Assembly: GCF_029962835.1 (NCBI RefSeq)
Contig: NC_080591.1
Location: 44,275,501 to 44,339,500 of the forward strand
Direction of reading: 5' to 3'
DNA: 64,000 bases
Source: Magnolia sinica
Taxonomy: Eukaryota > Streptophyta > Magnoliopsida > Magnoliales > Magnoliaceae
Shown here in pieces: positions 1-12,037 of the stretch. Made by a program: the position numbers and the translations under genes. The stretch's first letter is position 1. Each line of letters opens with the position of its first letter. The notes beneath the pieces are model-generated. The model worked only from the letters and a program-made list of their open reading frames with translations, ran no database searches and had not been told where the DNA came from.

Positions 1-960
1 GTGGTTGCTCAAGACAGAGATGTGACAGAGATTTGTTCACCAACTACAAAGAAATGACTGATGGCTCGGTCACATTTGGTGATGGAAGCAACTACAAAAT
101 AATTGGCCAAGGTACGATTTAAATTTTTAACCTTCCTCCTTTTGAAAATGTTTTATTTGTAGAAGGTCTTAAGCACAATATTTTGAGTATTTCTCAAATC
201 TACGATAACAAGCGTAGTGTTAAATTTACTAATCAATGATGTGAGATCTCAAATGAGAAAGGTTGTGTGATATTAAATGGTCGTAGAACATCTGAGAATT
301 GCTACATCGTAAGTGATTCTAGCTATCTAAATTATCTTGTTACATGTCCAAACCAATAAAACCAAATTATGGCACAAATGCCTTGGACATGTAAACTACT
401 AGAATTTATATAGACTGAGCAAAGCCGATCGTATTAGAGGTCTACCCAAATTGAAGAAACTAGATAAAATATGTGGCGCATGTCAAATCAAAAAATAAAT
501 GAGTAGTCATAAGAAAGTGAACTCCTTTACCATATCTAAACCTCTTGAACTTCTCCACATAGATCTTGTAGGACCAACTAGAATGAAGAGTAGAGGTAGT
601 AAGTAGTATTTCTTGGTAATTGTGGATGATTTTACCAGATTTACTTGGGTAGCATTTATGAGAGAAAAATCTCAAACTCTCGATGAAGTTAAAAGAATAC
701 TTAAACGTATTCAAACTGAAAAAGAAATGTGCTAAGATCCGAAGTGATCATGGATTGGAGTTCAAAAATAGCAAATTTGAGAAGTTCTGTAGCGATCATG
801 GTATATCATATGAGTTTTCAACTCTTAAGACACCTCAACAAAATGGGGTTGTTGAAAGGAAAAACAGAGTGCTTCAAGAGATTGCCAATGTAATGTTGAA
901 TAGCATAAAGTAACCTAAAAATTTATGGGTTAAAGCTATTAACACTATGTGCTATATAAT
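1..960 (+). pseudogene. copia pol fragment: protease end, GAG-pre-integrase, integrase core
   Basis: The first 120 bases align with the segment just after the protease DSG motif in the sister copy (GCSRxM then DGSVTFGDGSN). The GAG-pre-integrase region follows, with degenerate His/Cys zinc ligands around 360-490 (LWHKCLGH-like, then CGACQI). The integrase core contains VDDFTRFTWV at about 620-650, RSDHGLEF near 740 and TPQQNGVVERKNR near 830-870, i.e. the D, D and E positions of the DDE triad. The frame is broken by several stops (for example in the zinc-finger linker at about 497 and at 605). The sequence stops abruptly at 960 where a solo LTR is inserted, and resumes at 4043. Confidence 0.85.
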
Positions 961-3900
961 TGTATCGTCTCGAAAAAATCCATACAAAGGCCTGAGTACC
1001 ACCTTAGGTAGAAATCCCTAAGGACCGTATTCTGTAGAAATTAGATAAAAATTAATTAAGTACTAAACTGAATTAATCAATGGATTAGCTTGAACCACTA
1101 TCTATATAAATGGCAAGACCCAAACCCATCAAAATCACTAACTCAATACTGCTTAAAAACGTAGGAGAAATCTCAAAATGCAGTTGCTCTCGGGAGCACA
1201 TTAAAACCTCGCATCGGACCTAGACCGCACATCGAAAGTCCGATAACCACGAAACTATAGGGTTATGACCGTCTTATTAGGCTTGACAAGCATCATGAGA
1301 ATCGAGCCCAGATAGTATCTAAAAATGCACAGCTTCAGCCTTGAGCAAAGTGTGTGAGAAACGCGAGTAACTTTAGAAAATGAACCAGAACTTAAGTGAA
1401 TTGGGCCATTCGCTTGAGGGAAAAATTAAAAACTTCAGATCGTCATTTTCTGACCAAACTTCACCCATGGATCAGGGAAATTTTCCTACACATGTCTGTA
1501 TATTTGTGGCCCTGATCGAGCGATAACAACCGTTGATCTGACTCTGGTCCTCCATGGACGATCCGCTAACCCAATCGCACCAAAATCATAACCTAGCTTA
1601 GATCCATGGTCAAGGAACTTACCCTATGCCGTAAGTGAGAAATGGACCTTCCTAATGGCCCTGTTTGTCAAAAACAGACATCCTTTGGCTGTAATATAAG
1701 TATACCATAGCCCTGCGGCCATTTACACCAGTTTTGGGCCTATATAATGCCCTTAAACCACCCCATTCTCATTTCATACGAATTTCTCTAACCCTAGGAG
1801 AGAGAAGAGAGAAAAGATGAGAAAAGAGTGAGGAGAAGAGAGGGAGATAGGGAGATCGTTGCTGGGATTCACTCCCACTACTCCATGTGCTGTTTCACCT
1901 CCCCACATTGCTACACACTCGTTTCAATTACGATTTGGGTAAGAAATCCTAACCCTAATCTTGATTTAGGAATCCAAATAGAGTAATCAATGAAATAACT
2001 AACCTTTTTCGTGATTTAAGTACCCGTTATTCTGTATATGAGAGTGCAGGATTCGAACTGAGTTCGGAACGAGCAATCCGACGAAAGGTGTGGACTATAA
2101 ACATTTAGGTTATGGTTTTCAATGATTTCAATGTCAGCTAATGATTTATGTCTGACTTGATTGGTGCCATATCATCTTAGCCATGTCGATTTTGATATAT
2201 ATTACACATGTATGAATTATGTTGTATAACTATGCATCCTATGTGTTTGTGGAAATGTTTGAATGAACATGTAAACATGATTTATGCTTGTTATGATTAC
2301 TAAGCTAGGATTCATGATTGTTATTTGCATGATGACATCCTTATAGATGGACTTGCTAAAATACTTGTTGTAACTAGCCTAATCTATGTATTTGCTTATG
2401 TGTAGCCTAAGTGTTTGATAAATTGTCTGAATGAGAAAATGTTGATGATTTGTAGTTATTATAAGTATTAAAATAGTATTTTGCATTACCTTGTATGTGC
2501 GTATAATTTATTTCATGTAATCTTACTTGCCTCTACACAATTCATGAATAAAATGCAAGTGTTTGTTAACATGTTCACGGTGTTTGATAAAATGCTCCAA
2601 ATGAAGTATTTACTTGGATTGTTTGTCAAATGTTGAAATGATTATCACATGTATGTATTTGCTACATCTGAGTAAGATTGGGGCTACAACGTGGTCTAGG
2701 TAATCGGTAAGAGTCCCTGTTCAGGTGGCCGAATTAGTCACATCACATAGAGAAAATTTGACAAATCCGGGTCGCACGATGATTGTCGATGGTGGTTAGA
2801 CCATAAGGGGTGTTTATGCACTCCATGTCGATTACATTAGCGTGTGCCCATACCAATCGAACTTCCTTAATAAATCGATCGGCTTATTCTATGTTCACCA
2901 TGTATAGATGCCACTACTTGAATCTAAGATACCCTTGCTAGTGTAAAAGCCCATTTTAACCATAGTACCATGATCCGCTAGGACTCATGAGTCAGGCATG
3001 GTGGTATGGGATACCGTGGTCGAGCTGTCGGCCTACACTGGGGTGATGACCCTCTCTGTAGTGACCAGTGAGCAACCCAAACTTGTGAGCCGAATATGGT
3101 GGTATGCGGCACTATATTTGAGCTGTCGCCTTGCGCTGAGGTGACGAGCCTCTCTGTAGTGACCTCGAGTATAAATTCTCAAACTTACCTATCCACTGCT
3201 TTCCATTATGAGTGATGTCCTATAACTTGGCTATCGTATATGATTAACTGGGATTGATGACCTTAGATGGATCTTTCGGTTGAGTAAATGATATAAAGGG
3301 AGGTACCTTAGCTTTCCGAATTAGCTATATGAATAAGCCTAATTAAGTACTCGGCTAATATGATCATGCACCACATTGCATGTGCTTTGGCAAGGAAGTG
3401 CACTTTAGAGAGTTTTCCATGCGTGAATGGTTGATGTAGTCGCTTAAGGGACTGTCGTGCGAGGGCATGCATCATTACTGCATACCATCCCTGCATTAAC
3501 AAGAGAAGTTAGGGAATGATTGTTGTACTGCTTGATTGAATTGATAACATGTTAACCTTTGCCTTATAGTACCATTGAGTTGATTACTCACTCCCACTCT
3601 AGGAAGGTGTTTTAAAATACCAACCAGACCTGATCTGGACTTCGTAGATGAGGAGGAGAAATTCTCCTATGTTCAGCTATCATGCAGGTTTATGTAGATC
3701 TCGTGTTGACTCAATAGGATTACAGGGATACATCAATTAGTTGGACATGTACATTTTGATATTTTATAAATTTTGGAACAATATATGTTCATATTCAGCC
3801 CGGTATCATACTCATACTCTGGAGGTTGTGACACCCTCATGTACTTATATTTGTGTGTTTCAGTCTCCCACTCTCTAAATTAAATTGTCTCTAGAGTATG

Positions 3901-4042
3901 ATATGCTGTTTTAGTATAATCCCCCTCATGTTTAATGCACTAACATGGGCAACATTTAAACATTGTTACCTATGTTGTATAATTGATGCGTTGGATCTCG
4001 GGAGTTGAGCTTTGCTCGACCCTCGAAATTCAGGGCGTTACA
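961..4042 (+). mobile_element. Solo LTR of a Ty3/gypsy chromovirus (Tekay/Del-like), plus orientation
   Basis: Starts TGTATCGTCTCG and ends GGCGTTACA, with TSD ATAAT at 956-960 and 4043-4047. Removing it restores a continuous integrase reading (…CYI|INRVY…) in the host copia. Sequence along its length matches the two LTRs of the complete chromovirus at 5795-16069, in the opposite orientation. No internal domain, primer-binding site or polypurine tract is present, so this is a solo LTR left by LTR-LTR recombination. At 3082 bp it is long, as is usual for Tekay/Del LTRs. Confidence 0.9.
1738..1748 (+). promoter_or_regulatory. TATA box of the solo chromovirus LTR
   Basis: GGCCTATATAATG lies between a U3-like segment and a purine-rich AGAGAGAAG leader at about 1798-1850. 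The equivalent CCTATATAAGG occurs on the minus strand at about 15283-15293 in the right LTR of the full element. The left LTR has lost this segment by deletion. Confidence 0.6.
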
Positions 4043-5794
4043 ATAATAAATCGTGTTTACATCAGAAAATCAAAAGATAAAACAACTTATGAACTGTGGT
4101 TTAACAAGAAAGTTACAGTTAAATACTTCCGATTTTTTGAAAGTAAGTGCTACATTTTGCAAGACCGCGAAAATTTAGGGAAGTTCGACATTAAGAGTGA
4201 TGAAGGGATATTCCTAGGGTATGCTATGAATAGTTGAGCGTATCGAGTTCTCACTAAGAGAACTGGTGTCATTCAGGAGTCCATAAATGTGGTTATTGAT
4301 GATCACCTGAATACACCATCTACTAGTTTAGAAGATGATGAAGTCAATATAATTAAAAAAACTGACTCCTCATCTTGTCAAATCAAAACTGAACTATGAT
4401 CAGTCAAAGACCATCCTACTGATCAAATTCTAGGCAGCCCTCTCACTGGTGTGCGTGCTCGAAGACAATTGGAAAACATATGCAATTATATATGTTTTAC
4501 TTCCCAAATTGAGTCGGCTAATGTTAAAGAGGCACTCACTAATGAAAATTGGATAGTTGTCATGAAAAATGAGCTGAATCAATTTGTTAGAAATGATGTG
4601 TGGTATTTGGTTCCTAGACCATCTAATAAACATATAATTGGAACTGAGTAAATCTTTAAAAATAAATTTGATGAGTTATAGAACATAATCAGAAACAAGG
4701 CTAGACTGGTTATATAAGGGTACACTCAAATTGAAGGAGTTGATTATGATGAAACCTTTGGCCCAGTAGCTCGTCTTGAATTCATCAGATTATTCATATC
4801 CATTGCATGCTTTAAAAAGTTCAAAATTTATCAAATAGATGTTAAAAGTGCATTCTTAAATGGTGATCTGCATGATGAGGTCTATATTGAACAACCTAAG
4901 GGTTTTGAGGACCCTAAACACTCTAATCATGTGTATCGCCTTAAAGAGGCACTTTATGGATTGAAACAAGATCCTAGGGCATGGTATGAAAAATTGACTA
5001 AGTTCTTACTAAGTCATAATTTTATTATGGGGAGTGTTGATAAGACTCTTTTTGTTAAAAAATATAATGAACACATGCTAATAGTATAGATATACGTGGA
5101 TGATATTATCTATGGTTCTATTTGCATTAACCTGTCTACTGAGTTTGCAGAGCTAAGGAAATCCATATTCGAAATGAGTATGGTGGGAGAATTGAACTAC
5201 TTTCTAAGGCTATAGATTAACCAACTAGATGATGGTATCTTTATTTCTCAAACCAAGTACACCTTAAATCTGGTTAAGAAATTTGATACTCCTATGAGTA
5301 CGACTCTCAAGCTCTCGAAGGATGAAACAGGTAAAAGTATAGATCCTCGGTTATATCCAAGTATGATTGGTAGCTTACTATACTTAACTGCAAGTCATCC
5401 TGATATAGCATTCAACGTAGGTATCTATGCTAGATCTCAATCAGATCTTAAGGAATCTCATATAATTACTGTCAAACGCATAATTAGATATGTTGCAACT
5501 ACAGGTAATCTAGGTCTCTGGTATCCACGTGATATTAATGTTCAATTAGCTGGTTCTATGGATGCTAACTGGGATGGGAACATAGATAACAGAAAATCTA
5601 CCACTGGTGGATGCTTTTATGTTAGAAATTGTTTGGTATCTTGGCACAACAAGAAACAAAGTTCCATATCATTATCTACAACTAAGGTTGAATACATTGC
5701 AGCCAGAAATGCTTGTACCCAGCATGTATGGATGAAACGGATGCTCAATGATTATGGTATTACACAAGATACAATGATTTTGTATTGCAATAAC
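4043..5794 (+). pseudogene. copia pol fragment: integrase C-terminus, reverse transcriptase, RNase H (first part)
   Basis: 4043-4300 carries the integrase tail with the copia signature YELWFNKKVTVKYFRFF and GxFLGYA. 4440-4650 is the linker to RT (RRQLENICNYICFTS). RT runs from about 4730 (DETFGPVARLEFIR) through IDVKSAFLNGDL and YVDDIIYGS at about 5090-5115, which holds the catalytic Asp pair. RNase H follows from about 5290 and is cut at 5794 (ILYCNN...), resuming at 16075. In-frame stops occur at several places, for example about 4216, 4648, 4714 and 5086. A long open stretch continuing past 5794 is only a read-through into the inserted LTR. Confidence 0.88.
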
Positions 5795-8246
5795 CATAAC
5801 GCCCTGAAAATTGGGGGCGAGCAGGAGCCCAACTCCCGAGTTCCAACACATCACTTATGCAACATAGATAGTGATGATTAAATATTGTCTGTATTAGTGC
5901 ATTAAACATGAGTGAGATTATACCAAAACAACATATCATACTCCAGAGACAGTTAGATTACACAAGTGGAAGACTGTGAAAAGTATATAAAGCATATAAG
6001 TGATTGTACGTCTCTTGAGTATGATCACGTTACCAGGTCAATCAATTACATGTCAAATTTCAAAATGTATAAAATGTGTAATGTCATCTAGTCAGCATCC
6101 CAGTAATCCCCGTCGATTAGAACATGGTCTACATAGACCCGCCTGATAACTGCATGTAGGAGAACTCCTCCTCGTCATCATAAAAGTCCGGCTCTACTTT
6201 GTAAGCATCGCCATCATCTGCAACTACAACAAGGTCTGGTTGGTGTTTAAAGCACCATCCCAGAATGTGGGAGTGAGTGATCAACTCAATGGAGCTATAA
6301 GGCAAAGGTTAACATGTTATCAATTTAGTCAAGTAGTAATGATAAAGCAACACAACAAGCATTCCTAGGTACTCTAATTAATGCAAGGATGATATGAGTT
6401 AATGATGCATGTCCTCGCCTGCACTCCCTCTGTGACATCATCTCATGATCGCGACATGCACCCCTTCCTCTGTGCTCAACTCTAACGCCAAAGGCACATG
6501 CAAATACGGTGCATGTACGTAATTAGCCAAGTTCTTAATTAGACTTATTTATACAGCAGGTTTGAGAAGCTAAGGTACCTCCCTTTATATCTTTTACCCA
6601 AACAATGATCCATCTAGGGTCGTTAATCCTAGTTAATCACATACGATAGGTAAGTTCAAGAGTTTAGACTCTAGGTCGCTATGAGAGGCTTATCACCGTC
6701 AGCGTAGGCCTACTTCATACTCGAGGTCACTCCACCAACGCCCTACCAACTGGCAGTCTATTTTCAAAGGCTCATCACCAACCCGACTAGGGACAACAGC
6801 CAAGCTGCGTCAGTGTAGGCCGACAGCTCGAATACAGTGTCTATACCACCGTATTCGGCTCACGAGTTTGGGTTGCTCACTGGTTACTACAGGGAGGCTC
6901 ATCGCCCCATCATAGGCCGACAGCTCGAGGTGTCCCATACCATCATGCCCGGCTCATGAGTCTTAGCGGATCGAGGTACTAAGGTTAAACGGACTTTTTC
7001 ACTGGTAAGTTGGTACCTTAGATTCAAGCAGTAGCGTTCATATATGGTGAACATACATTGGAGAAATCGGGTTACTTAACAAGCTCGACTAGTACGAGCG
7101 TATGTTAAATTAGTCAACATGGAGCGCATATGCACCCCTCGTGGCCTAACCACTATCGGTAATCACCATACGACTCGGATTCATTGTACGTATCCGTTGT
7201 GGCTAAAACAGCTCGGCCATTGATCGTAAACCATTACCAATTGCCTGGACTACATTGTAGCCCCAATCACACTCCCAACAATAGCATTCACATGTGATAG
7301 TCAAAGACAACATGTGACAACCAATCCGAATATAAATCTCATTTGAGCATTTTAACAAATACATAGTGTACATATTAACATACATAGGCATTTCATTCAT
7401 AAATCACATAGTTGTAAGATAGGTTACACAAAGGAGACTGTAACTATGGATAAGGGAATTGAGAATCCTATCTCAACACTCTCATTAAATACATTTCAAC
7501 AAGCATGTTCTCATTCACGCATTTTATCAAACACTTAGATACACATATCAATAAACATGTAATATATTGGTTATAACATATATTTTGGTGAGTCCTTTCA
7601 CGAAGGAGATGCCACACCTGCAACTATCATATACTTACATTTAATAATCATGGCAAGCACAAATCCAAATTCCATATTCATTTCAACATTTAAACAAACA
7701 CATAGATTGCATTATAATCAACATAGTATATATATATCTGTGTGTGTGTGTGTAACATGCGGAAAACATCGCATCTAAGCATATGTGATAGCAATCAAGT
7801 AAGACATAAATCATTGTTTTAGTTCATTTTCTAAAGGTATTCACGTTTCTCGCATACTTCGCTCCGGGCTCAAGTTGTGCGTTTCGGGATACTATCTGGA
7901 CTTGATTTTCGAGATGGTTGTCAAGCCCAATAAGGCGGTTATAACCGTACAATTTCGTGGTCGTCGGACTTTCGACGCGCGGTCCAGGTCCGATACGAAG
8001 TTTCGTGATGCTACCGAGAGCAACTGGGTTTTGAGATGGATCATAGGTTTTTAGGTAACGTAGCATTAGCGGTTCTACTCATTTTGGGTCTTACAGTTTG
8101 TATTTAAAGTCGTCTAAGCTAATTCGACAGGTGATTTAGTTTAGCACTTAATTAATCTTCATTTAATTTCTAAATGATTTGGTCCTTAGTGATATCTATT
8201 TGAGGTGGTCCTCGGGTCTTTATACGGATTTTTCCGAGACGTTATA
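5795..8246 (-). repeat. 3' LTR of the chromovirus (with internal deletion)
   Basis: Direct repeat of 12882-16069. The terminal TG/CA are decayed (CATAACG at 5795, GTTATA at the other end). At about 7816 the sequence jumps from AATCATTGTT straight to TTAGTTCATTTT. The other LTR has about 740 further bases here (roughly 14896-15640), including the TATA box and leader, so the deletion happened after insertion. Confidence 0.88.
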
Positions 8247-8260
8247 ATCTACCCCCCTTA
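8247..8260 (-). other. Polypurine tract of the chromovirus
   Basis: On the minus strand the run TAAGGGGGGTAGAT directly abuts the 3' LTR start, as expected for the plus-strand DNA primer of reverse transcription. Confidence 0.75.
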
Positions 8261-8836
8261 AAGAAAAATTTCATCATTGAAATTAGTACCTTTTTGTACT
8301 CCTCGAGAATCTGAAGGTAGTTCCTTTGGACCTCGGCTTCTATTTCCCAAGTAGCCTCTTCCTCAGTATGATGCGTCCACAGAACCTTCACAAGTGGAAT
8401 TACCTTACTGCGCAACACCTGTTTCTTCCTAACAGGAATACACGTCGGTCCCATTACATAAGTAGTATCTTCACTCAACTGTACCTACTCCCATCTGATA
8501 ATGTGGGGGAACGTATTTCTTCAACATCAACACATGAAATACGTTGTGCACGCCTACGAGTGGTGTGGGCAAAGCCAGGCGGTATGCTACCACACTCACT
8601 CGATCCAGTATCTGGAATGGGCCAATAAATCTTAGCGTGAGCTTCTCCTTCTTGCCAAACCGAAGGACTCCCTTTGTCGGGGAAACCTTCAGGAATACAT
8701 GGTCTCCGACCTCAAACTCTAGCTGCTGCTGCCTCGTATTGGCGTAACTCTTCTGTCTACTCTGTGTTGCCAGAAGTCGACGCCTGATAATGTCGATCTT
8801 CTCTGAGGTCGACTGAACTAACTCTGGGCTAATCAA
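8261..8836 (-). pseudogene. Integrase C-terminus and chromodomain-like segment
   Basis: Minus-strand reading shows the GPF/Y-type module of gypsy integrases (FEVGDHVFLKVSPTKGVLRF, then FIGPFQIL, then VFHVLMLKKYVPP) in the 8471-8836 frame. The next frame (8242-8478) holds VLRSKVIPLVKVLWTHHTEEEATWE, the aromatic/acidic pattern of the CR-type chromodomain in Tekay/Del chromoviruses. Chromodomains of this class are thought to bias integration toward particular chromatin. The two parts are now in different frames, so a frameshift lies near 8475. Confidence 0.78.
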
Positions 8837-9563
8837 ACTCTTCTTACCAACCTCTGCCTAGCAATACAGTGCTCGACAGGGGTGCCCATACAAGGCCTAT
8901 AGGGAGCAATGCCAATACTCACCTGAAAACTGTTGTTATAAGCGAACTCTGCATAAGAAAGACAGTCGTCCCAATTGTCCTTGAAATCCAGTACACAAGC
9001 TCGCAGCATATCTTCCAACACCTGATTTACCCGTTCCGTCTACCTGTCAGTCTGTGGGTGGAACGCAGTACTGAATTTCAATTTCACACCCATTGCCTCC
9101 TGGATACGAGTCCAGAAGATAGATGTGAATCGCGAGTCTCGGTCCGACACGATCTCCATAGGAACTCTATGGAGATGCACAATTTCCTTGATGTACAACC
9201 TAGCCAATTTGTATACGGAGTTCGAAACTCTATTAGGGAGAAAATGAGCCGATTTCATTAATCGATCCACGATCACCCATATGGAGTCATGTTCCATCCT
9301 CGTCTTCGGTAACCCTGAGATAAAATTCATAGAGATGAAATCTCATTTCCATTCAGCTATGGGCATGGGCTGAAGAGTCCAGGAGGTTGACGATGCTCTG
9401 CCTTAACCTGCTGGCACGTGAGACAATGTGAGACGCAGTCTGCTATGTGGGCCTTTATGTTATCCCACCAATATGACCTCTTCATGTCCCGATACATCTT
9501 CGTACTACTAGGATACATCGCCATTCTTGAATTGTGAGCAGCCTCAAGAACTTCTTTCCTCAT
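8833..9563 (-). pseudogene. Integrase zinc-binding and catalytic core
   Basis: 9357-9563 carries the HHCC zinc module (AHNSR…YWWDNIKAHIADCVSHCLTCQQVKAEH). 9040-9330 carries the catalytic core (MNFISGLPKT…IVDRLMKSAHFLP…VSDRDSRFTS…FHPQTDR). 8833-9021 continues with DCLSYAEFAYNNS and the conserved P-x-P-like box (IAPYRPCMGTPVEHC). Stops separate the three parts, for example after HPQTDR, where the expected glutamine/threonine codon region is interrupted. Reading direction and spacing are those of gypsy integrase. Confidence 0.85.
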
Positions 9564-9773
9564 GAAGATTTAGGACGCATAGGCGGCCACGATAACGTAG
9601 ACCCCCCATCTATACCAATTCTCCATTCTGAGTCTTCATCATCACTAACCCACCTTCTCAACTATGCCAACCCTTCATCTTCCTTTTGAGCCACTATGAT
9701 TCGGTTATTAAGAAGTGGCTGAACCCGAATACGTGCAATGCACTCGAACGGCTCCTCCACCGTAAGTTTCTGC

Positions 9774-11160
9774 TCAAAGTCTCACACAAACTCTACTAGA
9801 TCCTACTCTGCTATCATCAGTGGAGCTGCAAATACTAACGCCTTCTTGCGGCTCAACGCGTCTGTCACAAGGTTGGCTTTGCCAGGATGGTAAGTGACCT
9901 CGAACTTGAAGTCTTTCAAGGTTTTCATCCACCGTAGCTGCCTCATATTCAGGTCCCTCTGCGTGAATATGTACCTGAGGCTCTTGTAGTTGCAAAAGAG
10001 CTCAAACTCCTCTCCATAGAGGTAATGTCTCCAGAGCTTCAATGCAAAGATGACAGTCGCTAACTCCAGATCGTGCGTAGGGTAGTTTTCCTCATGTTTC
10101 CTCAACTGTCGCGATGCATAGGCAATGACCTTGTCCTTCTGCATCAGAACACAACCTAAATCCACACGAGAGGCGTTGGTGTATATCATATACTTGACCC
10201 CTTAGTCTAGCAATACTAGGACAAGGGTGGACGTCAACTTGTCCTTCAGCTCCTGAAAAGCTGCTTCGACCTTCTCGTTCCAGGCGAACTTGAGATCCTT
10301 CCGAGTCAGCTGTGACAATGGTCTAGCTATCTTGGAAAAGTCTCAAATGAACCGTCGATAGTAACCTGTCAGGCCAAGAAAACTCCTTACCTCGGTAACC
10401 GAATTGGGCTAATTCCAATCCTGAACTGTGGCTACCTTAGCAAGGTCCATAGCTATCCCTTCCTTGGATACCACATGTCGTAGGAACTTGACTTTTTCTT
10501 TTAGAAGTCACACTTCTTATACTGTGCGAACAACTGGTGTGTCTTGAGAGTATCAAAGACTGCTCGCAGGTGTTCCTCGTGATCTTCCTGACTCTTGGAG
10601 TATATCGGGATGTCATCTATGAATATGATGACAAATCTGTACAAATATGGCTGAAACACCCGGTTCATCAGGTCCATGAACATGACTGGTGCATTTGTGA
10701 GTCCAAACGACATCACAAGGAACTCGTAGTACCCAAAACTGGTCCTGAAAGCTGTCTTCTGTACATCCTCATCCCTGACGCGTAACTGGTGATACCCTGA
10801 CTGTAAATTGATCTTCAAAAATATTGTGCCCCCTTCAATTGATTGAATATATCATCTATCCTGGGCAAAGGATACTTGCTCTTCACTGTCACTTGGTTCA
10901 ACCTGCGATAATCAATAAACAATCACAGAGATCCATCCTTCTTCTTCACAAACAACACAGGTGCTCCCCACGAAGACACACTAGGTCATATAAAGCCTGC
11001 ATCCAACAGATCATCAATCTGTTTCCTCTATTCCTCCATTTCACATGGCGGCGTGCAATACGTGGGTAGTGAAATGGGTGTCGCACCAGGCACTAGATCA
11101 ATGGTAAAAGCGATCTCGCACTGAGGAGGCAATCTAGGTATTGTCCTGAACACGTCCGAG
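9774..11160 (-). pseudogene. Reverse transcriptase and RNase H of the chromovirus
   Basis: The RT centre is at 10501-10818 ([14 protein letters not shown]…[24 protein letters not shown]…FIDDIPIYS). The catalytic FIDD is intact, but the usual ILVYS/ILIYS is PIYS. Upstream, at about 10820-11160, lies the conserved N-terminal RT part ([32 protein letters not shown]), with stops. RNase H at 9803-10189 reads [15 protein letters not shown]…[22 protein letters not shown]…[14 protein letters not shown]. The first Asp (normally in the YTDAS box) has become Asn and the DHKSL Asp-His is altered to NYKSL, so it is catalytically suspect. Confidence 0.85.
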
Positions 11161-11165
11161 AAATC

Positions 11166-11640
11166 CTAGACTACTGGCGTGTTCCCCAAAGTCAGACCAT
11201 CAACATGCTCTAACAAGGTAGCGTAGCAACTGATACGGTAGTACCAACTGACCTGAACTAGGAATGTAAAGGTCGTGCCCTCAGGTCCATGGGCTGTTAC
11301 CACCCTAGCATCACAATAGATCTCTGCCCTCATCTCCATGAGCCAATCCATACCAAGAATGATGTCATAGTGACACAATGGAGTGACCATCAGGTCAACA
11401 AGTACTATCCTACTCCCTAGGTCTATTGAACAACCCCTACACATCTTGGTATAGTCTAAGAAAGTCCCTGTGGTGGTAAGGAGTCTTAACCCAACCATAG
11501 GACTAGTTTCCAACCCTAGTCACCTGACTACAGCGCATGATACTATAGGGATAGTGGACCCGGTGTCCACCAAATTCACATCAACTATTGCTTCCCACCT
11601 CCCCACGGGAATCTTGAACTACAGAGGCTCCAGTGATAGG
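11166..11640 (-). pseudogene. Aspartic protease (retropepsin-like) domain
   Basis: On the minus strand the active-site box LVDTGST occurs at about 11560-11582. The second signature, YDIILGMDWL, follows at about 11345-11375. This is the RVP_2-type protease found between gag and RT of plant gypsy elements. The DTGST part and the rest are in-frame except for a stop about 12 codons after the DTGST box. The segment directly upstream is not gag but the unusual ORF described next. Confidence 0.78.
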
Positions 11641-12037
11641 TCCCGCATATAGGCATAAAAGGCTCAAACAGTGTTCTCACATGCATGAGACTTGCTCTCG
11701 AATATGGGGCCCACCCGTTGTCTGCCAGGTGGTCCATCATCGGATACAGCCCACATAGCTTTTCGTCTACATGAGCTTCAAACGCAACCCTACGGCCATG
11801 AAAAAGACCGTGTTCGAAGCCTGTCAATATAACTCTCTTGTCCGAGATTTGAGGATCAAGATCCCGCTTCGAGCTTCTCTCTCGGGTGGCGCTTGTACTA
11901 GCCTCGGTGCCCACCTTCTTCCTTGGACGGGTAGGGCGGCTAGGCCCGGCTTCATCCGTAGGGGCTCTCTTCTTTCCCATGAGGGAAAGAATTGTGGAGA
12001 GAGAGAAAATGGCCCCCATAAGCTCGAAAAGAGCCAT
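11585..12037 (-). pseudogene. Unusual 5' ORF in place of gag (resembles the N-terminus of the plant 'transposon protein'/Athila-like ORF)
   Basis: 150-residue ORF starting MALFELMGAIFS. After a charged, Pro/Arg/Lys-rich segment (residues about 22-60) comes …VILTGFEHGLFHGRRVAFEAHVDEKLCGLYPMM…DNGWAPYSRASLMHVRTLFEPFMP. In many plant LTR elements a comparable arrangement (basic low-complexity start, then a block ending in a 'GW…LVxxFYxN'-like stretch) begins an Athila-type ORF or the domain annotated as putative plant transposon protein. I see no gag helical domain or CCHC knuckle. The frame runs directly into the protease region, where the final 20 residues are out of frame with the protease. 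I infer a deletion or recombination joint near 11650. The family assignment is tentative. Confidence 0.5.

Noticed and set aside
5294-5881. A 195-codon open frame that looks like an intact gene
   Set aside because: It is copia RNase H up to 5794, continuing by chance into the inserted chromovirus LTR. It is not a real fusion.
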